A stretch of DNA of 64,000 bases from Phymorhynchus buccinoides (taxonomy: Eukaryota > Mollusca > Gastropoda > Neogastropoda > Raphitomidae). Below are positions 1 through 13,379 of this stretch, piece after piece; the first letter of the stretch is position 1, and each line of letters opens with the position of its first letter. The DNA is taken from assembly GCA_017654935.2 (NCBI GenBank), contig CM065703.1, forward strand, positions 47,779,606 to 47,843,605, given 5' to 3'. The notes under the pieces were generated by a model. That model made no database searches. It was not told where the DNA came from and worked only from the letters and a program-made list of their open reading frames with translations. The position numbers and the translations under genes are program-made.

Positions 1-870
1 AGACATAGACACCTACAGACACAGACACCTACAGACACAGACACCTACAGACATAGACACCTACAGACATAGACACCTACAGACATAGACACCTACAGAC
101 ATAGACACCTACAGACACAGACACCTACAGACATAGACACCTACAGACACGGACACCTACAGACATAGACACCTACAGACATAGACACCTACAGACATAG
201 ACACCTACAGACACAGACACCTACAGACACAGACACCTACAGACACAGACACCTACAGACACAGACACCTACAGACACACCTACAGACATAGACACCTAC
301 AGACATAGACACCTACAGACATAGACACCTACAGACACGGACACCTACAGACACCTACAGACACCTACAGACAGACACGGACACCTACAGACACACCTAC
401 AGACATAGACACCTACAGACATAGACACCTACAGACATAGACACCTACAGACACAGACACCTACAGACACAGACACCTACAGACACAGACACCTACAGAC
501 ATAGACACCTACAGACATAGACACCTACAGACATAGACACCTACAGACATAGACACCTACAGACATAGACACCTACAGACATAGACACCTACAGACACGG
601 ACACCTACAGACACGGACACCTACAGACACGGACACCTACAGACACGGACACCTACAGACATAGACACCCTACAGACACCTACAGACACCTACAGACATA
701 GACACCTACAGACATAGACACCTACAGACACGGACACCTACAGACATAGACACCTACAGACATAGACACCTACAGACACAGACACCTACAGACATAGACA
801 CCTACAGACATAGACACCTACAGACACGGACACCTACACATAGACACCTACAGACACGGACACCTACAGA
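1..870. repeat. Short-period satellite (12/18 bp units)
   Basis: Tandem copies of cagacatagacacctac with variants (cagacacggacaccta, shorter cagacacctac). It runs from the window edge to about 870 without a gene. The unit mixes 12-bp and 18-bp spacings. It would lie inside or downstream of the STAT gene, whose remaining exons must be further left. Confidence 0.95.
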
Positions 871-881
871 GTTGAAACATA

Positions 882-2591
882 TTAACCCTTTCTCCGCCAC
901 CCATTTTTAGCCACCCATTTCTGTTAAACTTACCTAGGTAAAGAAACGTTGGCTTGTGCAATACTGTGAATCCCCTTTGACATGTATCAACTAAGGCCTT
1001 TCCTTATCTCCACATCTACAATACTGTGAATCCCCTATGACATGTATCAAATAAGGCCTTTCCTTATCTCCACATCTGCAATACTGTGAATCCCCTATGA
1101 CATGTATCAAATAAGGCCTTTCCTTATCTCCACATCTACAATACTGTGAATCCCCTTTGACATGTATCAAATAAGGCCTTTCCTTATCTCCACATCTCAA
1201 CAAAGGCCTACTGTGAATCCCCCTATGACATGTATCAAATAAGGCCTTTCCTTATCTCCACATCTGCAATACTGTGAATCCCCCTATGACATGTATCAAA
1301 TAAGGCCTTTCCTTATCTCCACATCTACAATACTGTGAATCCCCTATGACATGTATCAACTAAGGCCTTTCCTTATCTCCACATCTACAATACTGTGAAT
1401 CCCCTTTGACATGTATCAAATAAGGCCTTTCCTTATCTCCACATCTACAATACTGTGAATCCCCCTATGACATGTATCAAACAAGGCCTTTCCTTGTCTC
1501 CACATCTACAATACTGTGAATCCCCCTATGACATGTATCAAATAAGGCCTTTCCTTGTCTCCACATCTACAATACTGTGAATCCCCCTATGACATGTATC
1601 AAATAAGGCCTTTCCTTATCTCCACATCTACAATACTGTGAATCCCCTTTGACATGTATCAAATAAGGCCTTTCCTTATCTCCACATCTACAATACTGTG
1701 AATCCCCCTATGACATGTATCAAATAAGGCCTTTCCTTATCTCCACATCTGCAATACTGTGAATCCCCCTATGACATGTATCAAAAGGCCTTTCCTTATC
1801 TCCACATCTGGCCTACTGTGAATCCCCCTATGACATGTATCAAATAAGGCCTTTCCTTATCTCCACATCTGCAATACTGTGAATCCCCCTTGACATGTAT
1901 CAAATAAGGCCTTTCCTTATCTCCACATCTACAATACTGTGAATCCCCCTATGACATGTATCAAATAAGGCCTTTCCTTATCTCCACATCTACAATACTG
2001 TGAATCCCCTTTGACATGTATCAAATAAGGCCTTTCCTTATCTCCACATCTGCAATACTGTGAATCCCCCTATGACATGTATGTATCAAATAAGGCCTTT
2101 CAAATAAGGCTTTTCTCCCACATCTACAATACTGTGAATCCCCCTTTGACATGTATCAACTAAGGCCTTTCCTTATCTCCACATCTGCAATACTGTGAAT
2201 CCCCTATGACATGTATCAAATAAGGCCTTTCCTTATCTCCACATCTGCAATACTGTGAATCCCCTATGACATGCATCAAATAAGGCCTTTCCTTATCTCC
2301 ACATCTGCAATACTGTGAATCCCCCTATGACATGTATCAAATAAGGCCTTTCCTTATCTCCACATCTGCAATACTGTGAATCCCCTATGACATGCATCAA
2401 CTAAGGCCTTTCCTTGTCTCCACATCTGCCATACTGTGAATCCCCTTTGACATGTATCAACTAAGGCCTTTCCTTGTCTCCCAAACTTAACAACAGGTTA
2501 TAGAATAACAGATCTTACTTTCACACCTTTAAGTGACTTGGGTCATAATCAGTGTGGCGCTAAAATGCGACATTGGCGTGAAAGGGTTTAA
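882..2591. mobile_element. Putative TTAA-flanked (piggyBac-like) nonautonomous element filled with a minisatellite
   Basis: The left end reads TTAA then CCCTTTCTCCGCCA. The right end, read on the minus strand, is TTAAACCCTTTCACGCCA. These are imperfect inverted termini abutting TTAA, the target and terminal style of piggyBac elements. No transposase is visible. Most of the interior is a tandem array at about 960-2490. The assignment is inferred from the ends only. Confidence 0.55.
960..2490. repeat. Minisatellite, about 60 bp, about 25 copies
   Basis: The repeated unit contains aaggcctttccttatctcc, acatctacaatactgtgaat and cccctatgacatgtatcaa. Copies differ by single bases and small indels; one region (about 2080-2120) is scrambled. 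No link to any exon of the window was found. Confidence 0.95.
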
Positions 2592-2938
2592 ATACCTAAC
2601 AATTTCAAACCAACATACCGCCGAGGAATAAGACTAACATAACTCAAACTTGGTCACCTTTGGCCTGACCAGCGGATCAAATCAACGAGCACCATCCAAC
2701 AAAGCTGCAGCTGCAAATGACAAAAGCTCTCTTTGACTCTGCCTTTTCCCTTTGCTTTCTGTCATCTACTATCTTTCTGACTTATTGGCCCATTCTCCTG
2801 CCTTTAAAAAAAAAAATCTTCCAAATCTTTTTTCTCCTTTTAACTCCTCCGAAATCGGAATGTGTCGGCTGTATGCAGCGGGGAGACCAGTGAAAACTGA
2901 AAACCGGACGCATACGTACTTACCCATTATGGCCATAT

Positions 2939-3090
2939 GGCCTGGGAACGCATGAAGAAGAAGAAGAAAGAAGAATGCAATGACCAGAGAGAGAGAGAGA
3001 AAGGAAGGGAGGTAAATGAGAGAGAGAAAGGAAGGGAGGTAAATGAGAGAAAGAAGAGAGACAAAGAGAGGAGACAACTCTTCCTCTCAC
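2939..3090. repeat. GA/CT-rich tract after STAT exon 9 donor
   Basis: Purine-rich (plus strand) run with two copies of a gagagagaaaggaagggagg-type unit, beginning just downstream of the exon 9 donor. The plus-strand sequence further left (2590-2938) shows no exon; about 2745-2830 resembles a dispersed repeat also at about 62160-62260. Confidence 0.7.
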
Positions 3091-3307
3091 CTCCTGACTC
3101 CTGTTTCGAGAGCCGTCAAAGCCCAGCATCATGCGGAAATTGGCGCACAGAGGCCCCGAGGGAGATGATGGGGAGAGGGAGGGAGAGGGGGAGGGGGAGG
3201 GCTCCTTAGGACACTCCATGACCACGAGGTTGTTCTTCAGGGTGTAGAGTCTGTTCTGGGAGGAGGTGTATCCGGGGTCTCTGGAGCATTGGCGAGTGTC
3301 TTCCTCA
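3091..3307 (-). CDS. STAT: STAT exon 9 (DNA-binding domain, with Ser/Pro insert)
   Basis: 217 nt; joined to exon 8 (AA+T) gives [11 protein letters not shown], then [13 protein letters not shown], a Ser/Pro-rich run, and [19 protein letters not shown] before gtgaga. The N-N-x-x-VME and A-x-FR spacing matches STAT5; the Ser/Pro insert of about 15 residues between them is unusual. Acceptor tttccccccag-like at 3308; phase 0 at the exit. Confidence 0.88.
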
Positions 3308-6300
3308 CTGGGGGAAAATATAAATAAATTTTAAAAACATCACAAGCACAGATCTGTTTACCCCCTACACAAGTCTTCAGTAGTCTGGATAGCTGAAATG
3401 AGTAGTTTGGGCTCAAAATGTGTAGCTTTATTCATTAAACCATCAAACAATATTTACTGAAAATGAGTAATTAGAGCATTACTTTCAGTTTTGAAGAGTA
3501 GTAGAGGTCCAAATTGAGTAGAATACTACTCGAAAAGAGTAGAGTAAACAGGTCTGCAACCAGGTACTGAGGTAGAGAAATCACCATAATTTAAGAACCA
3601 AAAGGTGAATCATATTATAAAACTCACCACTTAAATTGTAAATACAATGTTGATTTTGTTATAACAGTTTCTTACAGAATTATTGATCATATCGTCGGTG
3701 AAATTCAACAACCTCGTATATCTCAATGTTGGTAGTTTTGAGAAAAATGAAAAAAACTTTTAAAAATTAACCACATTGACCACAATTGATTAACTATGAT
3801 GAATATGTTGTTCAAGACATTGCGAGGTTAGTCCTGCATTTTGCTAAAATTACTTTAAAAAAAAAATTTTAGACTAGAAAAGAACAGAGATACGAGATTT
3901 TGGGACTTATGAGGTTTTCTTCTATTTTCACTCATTTACCCCAGATAAAAAGTCGTGGAAGGTGGCGGGAAAAACTAGAAAGCTGACTATCTTTCCGACT
4001 AAAAAAAACAATAATCGAGATACAAAGTCTTTGAATTTCACTGACGATATACTACTCAATAAAAGTTAAGTACCACTTTTCCACAAGCGCACAAAAGAAA
4101 GATGGCTTAACACATTGATGACGGGCCGCGTTCATGTTCGAGGCAGTAGAATATCCCCCACAGAGCATAGGGGAGGGCGGCCATATAACAATGCTCACTT
4201 GAGGACAGACACAGGGCATAGGGGAGGGTGGCCATATAACAATGCTCACTTGAGGACAGACACAGGGCATAGGGGAGGGCGGCCATATAACAATGCTCAC
4301 TTGACAGACACAGGGCATAGGGGAGGGCGGCCATATAACAATGCTCACTTGACAGACACAGGGCATAGGGGAGGGTGGCAATATAACAATGCTCACTTGA
4401 GGACAGACACAGGGCATAGGGGAGGGCGGCCATATAACAATGCTCACTTGAGGACAGACACAGGGCATAGGGGAGGGTGGCCATATAACAATGCTCACTT
4501 GAGGACAGACACAGGGCATAGGGGAGGGCGGCCATATAACAATGCTCACTTGAGGACAGACACAGGGCATAGGGGAGGGTGGCCATATAACAATGCTCAC
4601 TTGACAGACACAGGGCATAGGGGAGGGCGGCCATATAACAATGCTCACTTGAGGACAGACACAGGGCATAGGGGAGGGCGGCCATATAACAATGCTCACT
4701 TAAGGACAGACACAGGGCATAGGGGAGGGTGGCCATATAACAATGCTCACTTAAGGACAGACACAGGGCATAGGGGAGGGCGGCCATATAACAATGCTCA
4801 CTTAAGGACAGACACAGGGCATAGGGGAGGGCGGCCATATAACAATGCTCACTTAACTCTTTCATTCCTGGTTTTACACTAACTGTTACTTCCCCTTATT
4901 CCTATGTTTCTATTATCTATCTATTCCCTTCATTCCTGGATTTATAGAGGGTTGAAAATTTGATAATGGGGTACTTATCTTAGAGACTTACGGCAGTAAC
5001 CCACATTACACGAACCTAAGAATGTCATATACCGTTGTGTAGGGAATTGATGTGAGAAGCTGTTTGTGACCATGTTGACACATTATGGTGACATGACAGA
5101 TGACACACAGGTGTAAAACAGGTAAGTTTACAATTTAACATAAAACATACCATCATGCCATACATGCAGGTCAGTGTTTTTAAAGTAAATTGTATATTTC
5201 ATGCACGCACTCACCAAGCGATGCCTCCTGTACATCCCCATGCATTGTGCTTGTCATTACTCCACAGATAAGTGTCACCATTGTCACCATAATTGTCCCC
5301 AACACATCAACAGTTTATTGTCTGTTTTGACGATTATGTATGGATACAACACAAATATATAGAGGACAAGCACCACACTATTTTGCACACTTTTTTTACA
5401 CAGATAATATTTTCACGTTCCCTATCTACGCATGTATGTACCCCTGTCACAGTCATCACATCACATGTCACACATAGGTGACATGTGTGTGACACACCTT
5501 GAAGCAGTCACTGTGACGCTGTTTGGAGCACAGATACCACACTTTTCACACATCATTGTAGTTTGACACGTTTTGAAGGGGTGTCGGTATAGCTGACACC
5601 AGTGTGTGCATGCTTGTACTTGGGGTGTCGTGCCGTGCACAACACACAGGTGTGCTTGTCACCTACACCTTTGTTTTTCTCTGGCTCCTCGGTGCGTTTT
5701 TTTAGGTGTTATTGTTGGTATATTCTAGCAGAGAACTGAGCACTTCATCAGAGTAATATAACTGAAAATAATCTTACGCTTTCATTGATGTGTCTAACAC
5801 ACACACAGGCCCTGATCGATGTTTGAATTCCGTCCTAGTTTCGGTTTTGGTGTGACATAATTCCCCCTAATCCACTCAAAACTCGGTCGAGTGTAGAACA
5901 AAGGTAAGTTTTGATAATCTAACTCCTCACCACTAGCATCATCACCACCTATATGCGCTTCAATAGCTGCCACGAACTAAACTCACTCTTCTTCTGTCAA
6001 ATTGGTCAGAATCAGAATTTTCTCCACCTTCTATTTTCACTACCAACAAAAACTGCCACGTGCACAGTACACACCTACTACACGCATTCACTAAAAACGA
6101 CCCCTTTCCCACAGAGCTGGAAGGAGGAGGGGGTGGGGGAAAGGGAAGGGTAAACGGCTGGGGGGTCTGGCATCACATTCCATTCATAAACAGTCCCGTT
6201 AGGGCTGGGTCAAGGGTAAATGACGTACTTTGATGGCGCGAATTGCGGTAAGTCCAAAGTACGATCCCGGAATACCGGTCTCTCGGATTGAAAGGAGTTA

Positions 6301-9300
6301 TTTCTTCCAGAACGGTTTTCCGTTCTCCAGGATTGAAAGGTATTAAGCCTTGAAACCGGAAAACCGGTCTGCAGGATTGAAAGAGTTAAGGACAGACACA
6401 GGGCATAGGGGAGGGCGGCCATATAACAATGCTCACTTGAGGACAGACACAGGGCATAGGGGAGGGCGGCCATATAACAATGCTCACTTGACAGACACAG
6501 GGCATAGGGGAGGGCGGCCATATAACAATGCTCACTTGACAGACACAGGGCATAGGGGAGGGCGGCCATATAACAATGCTCACTTGAGGACAGACACAGG
6601 GCATAGGGGAGGGTGGCCATATAACAATGCTCACTTGACAGACACAGGGCATAGGGGAGGGTGGCCATATAACAATGCTCACTTGACAGACACAGGGCAT
6701 AGGGGAGGGCGGCCATATAACAATGCTCACTTGACAGACACAGGGCATAGGGGAGGGCGGCCATATAACAATGCTCACTTGACAGACACAGGGCATAGGG
6801 GAGGGCGGCCATATAACAATGCTCACTTGACAGACACAGGGCATAGGGGAGGGCGGCCATATAACAATGCTCACTTGAGGACAGACACAGGACATAGGGG
6901 AGGGCAGCCATATAACAATGCTCACTTGACAGACACAGGACATAGGGGAGGGCGGCCATATAACAATGCTCACTTGAGGACAGACACAGGGCATAGGGGA
7001 GGGTGGCCATATAACAATGCTCACTTGAGGACAGACACAGGGCATAGGGGAGGGCGGCCATATAACAATGCTCACTTGACAGACACAGGGCATAGGGGAG
7101 GGTGGCAATATAACAATGCTCACTTGAGGACAGACACAGGGCATAGGGGAGGGCGGCAATACTAACAATGCTCACTTCACTTGAGGACAGACACAGGGCA
7201 TAGGGGAGGGTGGCCATATAACAATGCTCACTTGACAGACACAGGGCATAGGGGAGGGCGGCCATATAACAATGCTCACTTGACAGACACAGGGCATAGG
7301 GGAGGGCGGCCATATAACAATGCTCACTTGACAGACACAGGGCATAGGGGAGGGTGGCCATATAACAATGCTCACTTGACAGACACAGGGCATAGGGGAG
7401 GGCGGCCATATAACAATGCTCACTTGACAGACACAGGGCATAGGGGAGGGCGGCCATATAACAATGCTCACTTGACAGACACAGGGCATAGGGGAGGGTG
7501 GCAATATAACAATGCTCACTTGACAGACACAGGGCATAGGGGAGGGCGGCCATATAACAATGCTCACTTGACAGACACAGGGCATAGGGGAGGGTGGCAA
7601 TATAACAATGCTCACTTGACAGACACAGGGCATAGGGGAGGGCGGCCATATAACAATGCTCACTTGACAGACACAGGGCATAGGGGAGGGCGGCCATATA
7701 ACAATGCTCACTTGACAGACACAGGACATAGGGGAGGGCGGCCATATAACAATGCTCACTTGACAGACACAGGGCATAGGGGAGGGCGGCCATATAACAA
7801 TGCTCACTTGACAGACACAGGGCATAGGGGAGGGTGGCAATATAACAATGCTCACTTGACAGACACAGGGCATAGGGGAGGGCGGCCATATAACAATGCT
7901 CACTTGACAGACACAGGGCATAGGGGAGGGTGGCAATATAACAATGCTCACTTGAGGACAGACACAGGGCATAGGGGAGTGCGGCCATATAACAATGCTC
8001 ACTTGAGGACAGACGCCATGACGCAGGGCAGAGGGGGGCCATACAATGCTCACTTGAGGACAGACGCCATGACGCATGGCAGAGGGGGGCCATACAATGC
8101 TCACTTGAGGACAGACGCCATGACGCAGGGCAGAGGGGGGCCATACAATGCTCACTTGAGGACAGACGCCATGACGCAGGGCAGAGGGGGGCCATACAAT
8201 GCTCACTTGAGGACAGACGCCATGACGCATGGCAGAGGGGGGCCATACAATGCTCACTTGAGGACAGACGCCATGACGCATGGCAGAGGGGGGCCATACA
8301 ATGCTCACTTGAGGACAGACGCCATGACGCAGGGCAGAGGGGGGCCATACAATGCTCACTTGAGGACAGACGCCATGACGCAGGGCAGAGGGGGGCCATA
8401 CAATGCTCACTTGAGGACAGACGCCATGACGCATGGCAGAGGGGGGCCATACAATGCTCACTTGAGGACAGACGCCATGACGCAGGGCAGAGGGGGGCCA
8501 TACAATGCTCACTTGAGGACAGACGCCATGACGCAGGGCAGAGGGGGGCCATACAATGCTCACTTGAGGACAGACGCCATGACGCAGGGCAGAGGGGGGC
8601 CATACAATGCTCACTTGAGGACAGACGCCATGATGCAGGGCAGAGGGGGGCCATACAATGCTCACTTGAGGACAGACGCCATGACGCAGGGCAGAGGGGG
8701 GCCATACAATGCTCACTTGAGGACAGACGCCATGACGCAGGGCAGAGGGGGGCCATACAATGCTCACTTGAGGACAGACGCCATGATGCAGGGCAGAGGG
8801 TGGGGCAGGTTGAGCTTTGTTGACACCAACAGTCGAAGTGTGGCGCTGAAATGGATGTCCTTCTGAACAACTTGATCCGGCTGTCTCTCCACGATCAGGC
8901 TTCTGTTAGAGAGAGACAGAGACAACACAGATAGAAGGAAGCTGTCTCTCCATAATAGGCTTCTGTCACAGACAGAGACAACACAGATAGAAGGAAGCTG
9001 TCTCTCCATAATCAGACTTCTGTCACAGAGAGACAGACACAACACAGATAGAAGGAAGCTGTCTCTCCATAATCAGACTTCTGTCACAGAGAGACAGAGA
9101 CAACACAGATAGAAGGAAACTGTCTCTCCACTTTACAAGGTGTTAACATGCGTCATTTTGAAACATTAGTGTAAATGGTGCAGGCGCACCAACATCTGAA
9201 GCTGTTAACTAAACAGCCTTCGCCAAGTATGGCTGAGTGAAAAAAGTCAAAATGACTGCACATTCCAAGGGGCTCAGAAAATTGTCATTAGACACCCCCC

Positions 9301-12300
9301 CACCCCCCGCCCTCTCTCTCTCCACCCACCTAGACACCAGCGACACCAGCAGACGTCTGACCACCTCGTGGAATGGACTCAGGAATCCCACAACTCCACC
9401 ACCTCCAGTGCCGGATTCCCCTGTTGTGGGATCCTGGGGAGGGTTGAGATCCGGGGGATCTATCCTCTGGATCTGCCGGTACATCAGGACCAGTAACTCT
9501 GCAAGGCGCTCGCACCTGTGGCATAATTTATGAAAGGTTAGAGGCCAGAAGGCACTGTTATTCCTTCCACACACCATCCAAAAGTTACAATCACTACAAG
9601 GGAAAAATCAAAAGACTGAAAGTCTTTCGAAGCATTTTCCAACTTTTCAAAAATGTTCTCAACATTCTGTTGTAAACCTACTGCTTAATTTGATGTCAGG
9701 AAAAATAATTTGCAACACTATTTTTTTTTTCTTTCTCCCCATCATAGTCCCGTCAACAGCTATGGTCATCTCAGGACTGTCACCGCGTAAAGTTCGACCC
9801 TTTATTACAAAACACACATCAATGTATCTTACCAACGTTCAACAACCTGAAAACAACAAAACATACAGTACAATTCATAGCATGACACCTCCATCACTGA
9901 AAACAACAAAACATACAGTACAATTCATAGCATGACACCTCCATCATTGCACCCTATAGCACATTAAGTCCACACAGTGCTGGAAACGTTGAGCCACTCT
10001 ACTCTATTTATCGAATCCAGGTTAAAAAAAAACAATAAAAAAGCATACCAAACACATACTAGTATAAAAAGAATATATAAAAATACCATATAGGCAGACA
10101 TGCACTGCATAATGGACAACAGGTGCCCACTCCAGTGTGCAAGGTCTCACGTGTGGACGCCAGTGAACAATAAAAACACCATATAGGCAGACATGCACTG
10201 CATAATGGACAACAGGTGCCCACTCCAGTGTGCAAGGTCTCACGTGTGGACGCCAGTGAACAATAAAAATACCATATAGGCAGACATGCACTGCATAATG
10301 GACAACAGGTGCCCACTCCAGTGTGCAAGGTCTCACGTGTGGACGCCAGTGAACAATAAAAAATACCATATAGGCAAATATGCACTGCATAATGGACAAC
10401 AGGTGCCCACTCAAGTGCGCAAGGTCTCACGTGTGGACGCCAGTGAACAATAAAAAAAAAAAAATGGCATGTCATAAATTGTCCGATAGATCAGAAAAAA
10501 AGGAAAATTCAAAAGGTAGATTTGTAAGGAAAGATGAAAGAACAGATTGAAGATGCGGGGAGACACAAATCAGACGAAATGGAAAACTGCAGATCTTGTG
10601 GGGAGACTTTGTGGGGGGAAGAGAGATAGTAAAAGACATGGCAGGAGGAAAATAGGACAATGGCTTGGAGTCAAAACGGACTAATTTTAGATAGTCCATT
10701 GACGCATTGTTGGATTTATTACAAAAACTAATAACTTGTATCAAACAATGACTGCAGAAATATAAAAAGGGGGTTTTGCTTTTTATATTTCAGCAGTCTT
10801 TTTTTCATACAAGTTATTAGTTTTCGTAATAAGTTCAATAATATGTCAATGTCCTTTCTGACTCCAAGCCACCGAGGAAAGGTAAGAAAAAGGGGTGGGC
10901 ACAGCTTGGTGAAGAACACCCTGCCACGTGAAGGCTGGCCCACAGGGGCTTGCAACACCATGAACGTCACAGAAAATGCACATGTTAAAGAACCGGCAGC
11001 AATAAGATGATTGTTCAAGGTCAACGTTACAGTTGACACGACACAGTTCACACTAACACACTGACCAGTCCTGAACTTGGTCATGGTCAACGTTACAGTT
11101 GACACGATACAGTTCACACAAACACACTGACCAGTCCTCAACTTGGTCATGGTCAACGTTACAGTTGACACAATACAGTTCACACAAACACACTGACCAG
11201 TCCTGAACTTGGTCATGGTCAACGTTACAGTTGACACAATACAGTTCACACAAACACACTGACCAGTCCTGAACTTGGTCATGGTCAACGTTACAGTTGA
11301 CACAATACAGTTCACACAAACACACTGACCAGTCCTGAACTTGGTCATGGTCAACGTTACAGTTGACACGATACAGTTCACACAAACACACTGACCAGTC
11401 CTGAACTTGGTCATGGTCAACGTTACAGTTGACACGATACAGTTCATACAAACACACTGACCAGTCCTGAACTTGGTCATGGTCAACGTTACAGTTGACA
11501 CGATACAGTTCACACAAACACACTGACCAGTCCTGAACTTGGTCATGGTCAACGTTACAGTTGACACAATACAGTTCACACAAACACACTGACCAGTCCT
11601 GAACTTGGTCATGGTCAACGTTACAGTTGACACGATACAGTTCACACAAACACACTGACCAGTCCTGAACTTGGTCATGGTCAACGTTACAGTTGACACG
11701 ATACAGTTCACACAAACACACTGACCAGTCCTGAACTTGGTCATGGTCAACGTTACAGTTGACACGATACAGTTCATACAAACACACTGACCAGTCCTGA
11801 ACTTGGTCATGGTCAACGTTACAGCTTACACGATACAGTTCACACAAACACACTGACCAGTCCTGAACTTGGTCATGGTCAACGTTACAGTTGACACGAT
11901 ACAGTTCACACTAACACACTGACCAGTCCTGAAGTCTGTCCAGCATGAAGTCCTCAGTAGGGGGGGTTCCGTTGCAGGCCACTTGCTGACTGTGCTTCCA
12001 CTCCACCATTTCCTCGTCCATGACCAATTTCTGGGTGTGCTCCAACAGAGGGACGGCCTCCCTGTACAGTGCAGCCAACTCCTGAACACAGAACAAAGAA
12101 CTCGGTCAACAAGAAGGGATCACACTGAACAATGAAAAACTTTATTTAGCAAGTGACGTTATTTTATCCACAAGAGACAAAACAAAACTACTGGATATTT
12201 CAGCGAATACGCCTTTATCAACACAGACAAACAATTAAACAGAAAACAGCAAAAATAGCAAAAGCAGCAAAAAGCAGGCAACAAAAGGAGCAAAAACCCA

Positions 12301-12824
12301 ACAAGATCAAAATAAAAAAACAATACTTCCCCTCTGCAGACTAATGCGTAAATGATACAACCAAGTTGAAACCAAAGAGCAAGGCATGCATTTGTGAACA
12401 ATACTTCCCCTCTACAGTCCAATGCGTAAATGATATGAATGAGAGGTTGGGGACCAAGTTGAAACCAAAGAGCAAGGCATGCATTTGTGAACAATACTTC
12501 CCCTCTACAGTCCAATGCGTAAATGATACAACCAAGTTGAAACCAAAGAGCAAGGCATGCATTTGTGAACACAAATCAAGAGGAAAAGAAAGAAAGAAAA
12601 AATGTTTTGAGATGAGAGGTTGGGGACAGTGAGTACGCAATCCTAAATGGCAGAAGTTGGAAACAAGGGTCAGTTGGGTGTGGAGTAGGGGGTGGGGAGA
12701 GGAGGGGAAAAAAAGGGTTTAGATTGTTGGGTGAAGAGAACAAATCTTGTGCTAAAGTGGACACATGTAGCAGAAGCTGACATTACATTGCAATGAAAAT
12801 GATAGAGAGAGAGACAGAGTCACA

Positions 12825-12868
<44 letters not shown>

Positions 12869-13347
12869 GTATAGGGGGGGTTTGCCGCCTAGCGCATCAA
12901 ATCCTGGTCTGACCCCAAAGTGGGGAGAGAGCGGGGGAGGGAGGGAGAGGGGGGGGGGGGAGGGAGAGGGGGGAGGGAAGGTGCAGGGGACAGTGGGTTG
13001 TGTTATGTTTACATGCAGTGTTTTTTTTATATTAATGCTATTTATTCTTTCATTTATTAACTAGTAAGTAAACCCAGCTTCGCCCGGGCTGTAGTTGGTC
13101 CATTGGAGTGGGTGTAACCGTGTGAGGCCATCCCACACGAAGAGTCAGAAAGTCACACACTAATGCCCCCCCCCCCCCACACACACACACACACACTTGG
13201 AGTGGGTGTAACCGTGTGAGGCCATCCCACACGAAGAGTCAGAAAGTCACACACTAATGCCCCCCCCCCCCCCCACACACACACTTGGAGTGGGTGTAAC
13301 CGTGTGAGGCCATCCCACACGAAGAGTCAGAAAGTCACACACTAATG

Positions 13348-13379
<32 letters not shown>

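Noticed and set aside
960..2490. Regular direct repeats resembling a CRISPR array
   Set aside because: Units are contiguous with no unique spacers, and the genome is animal.
6210..8870. Very long open frame (886 codons) on the minus strand, and similar ones at 46217-49111, 25149-27062 and 10728-11816
   Set aside because: They are translations of tandem arrays whose period is divisible by three; open in several frames and both strands, with no domain and no codon signal.
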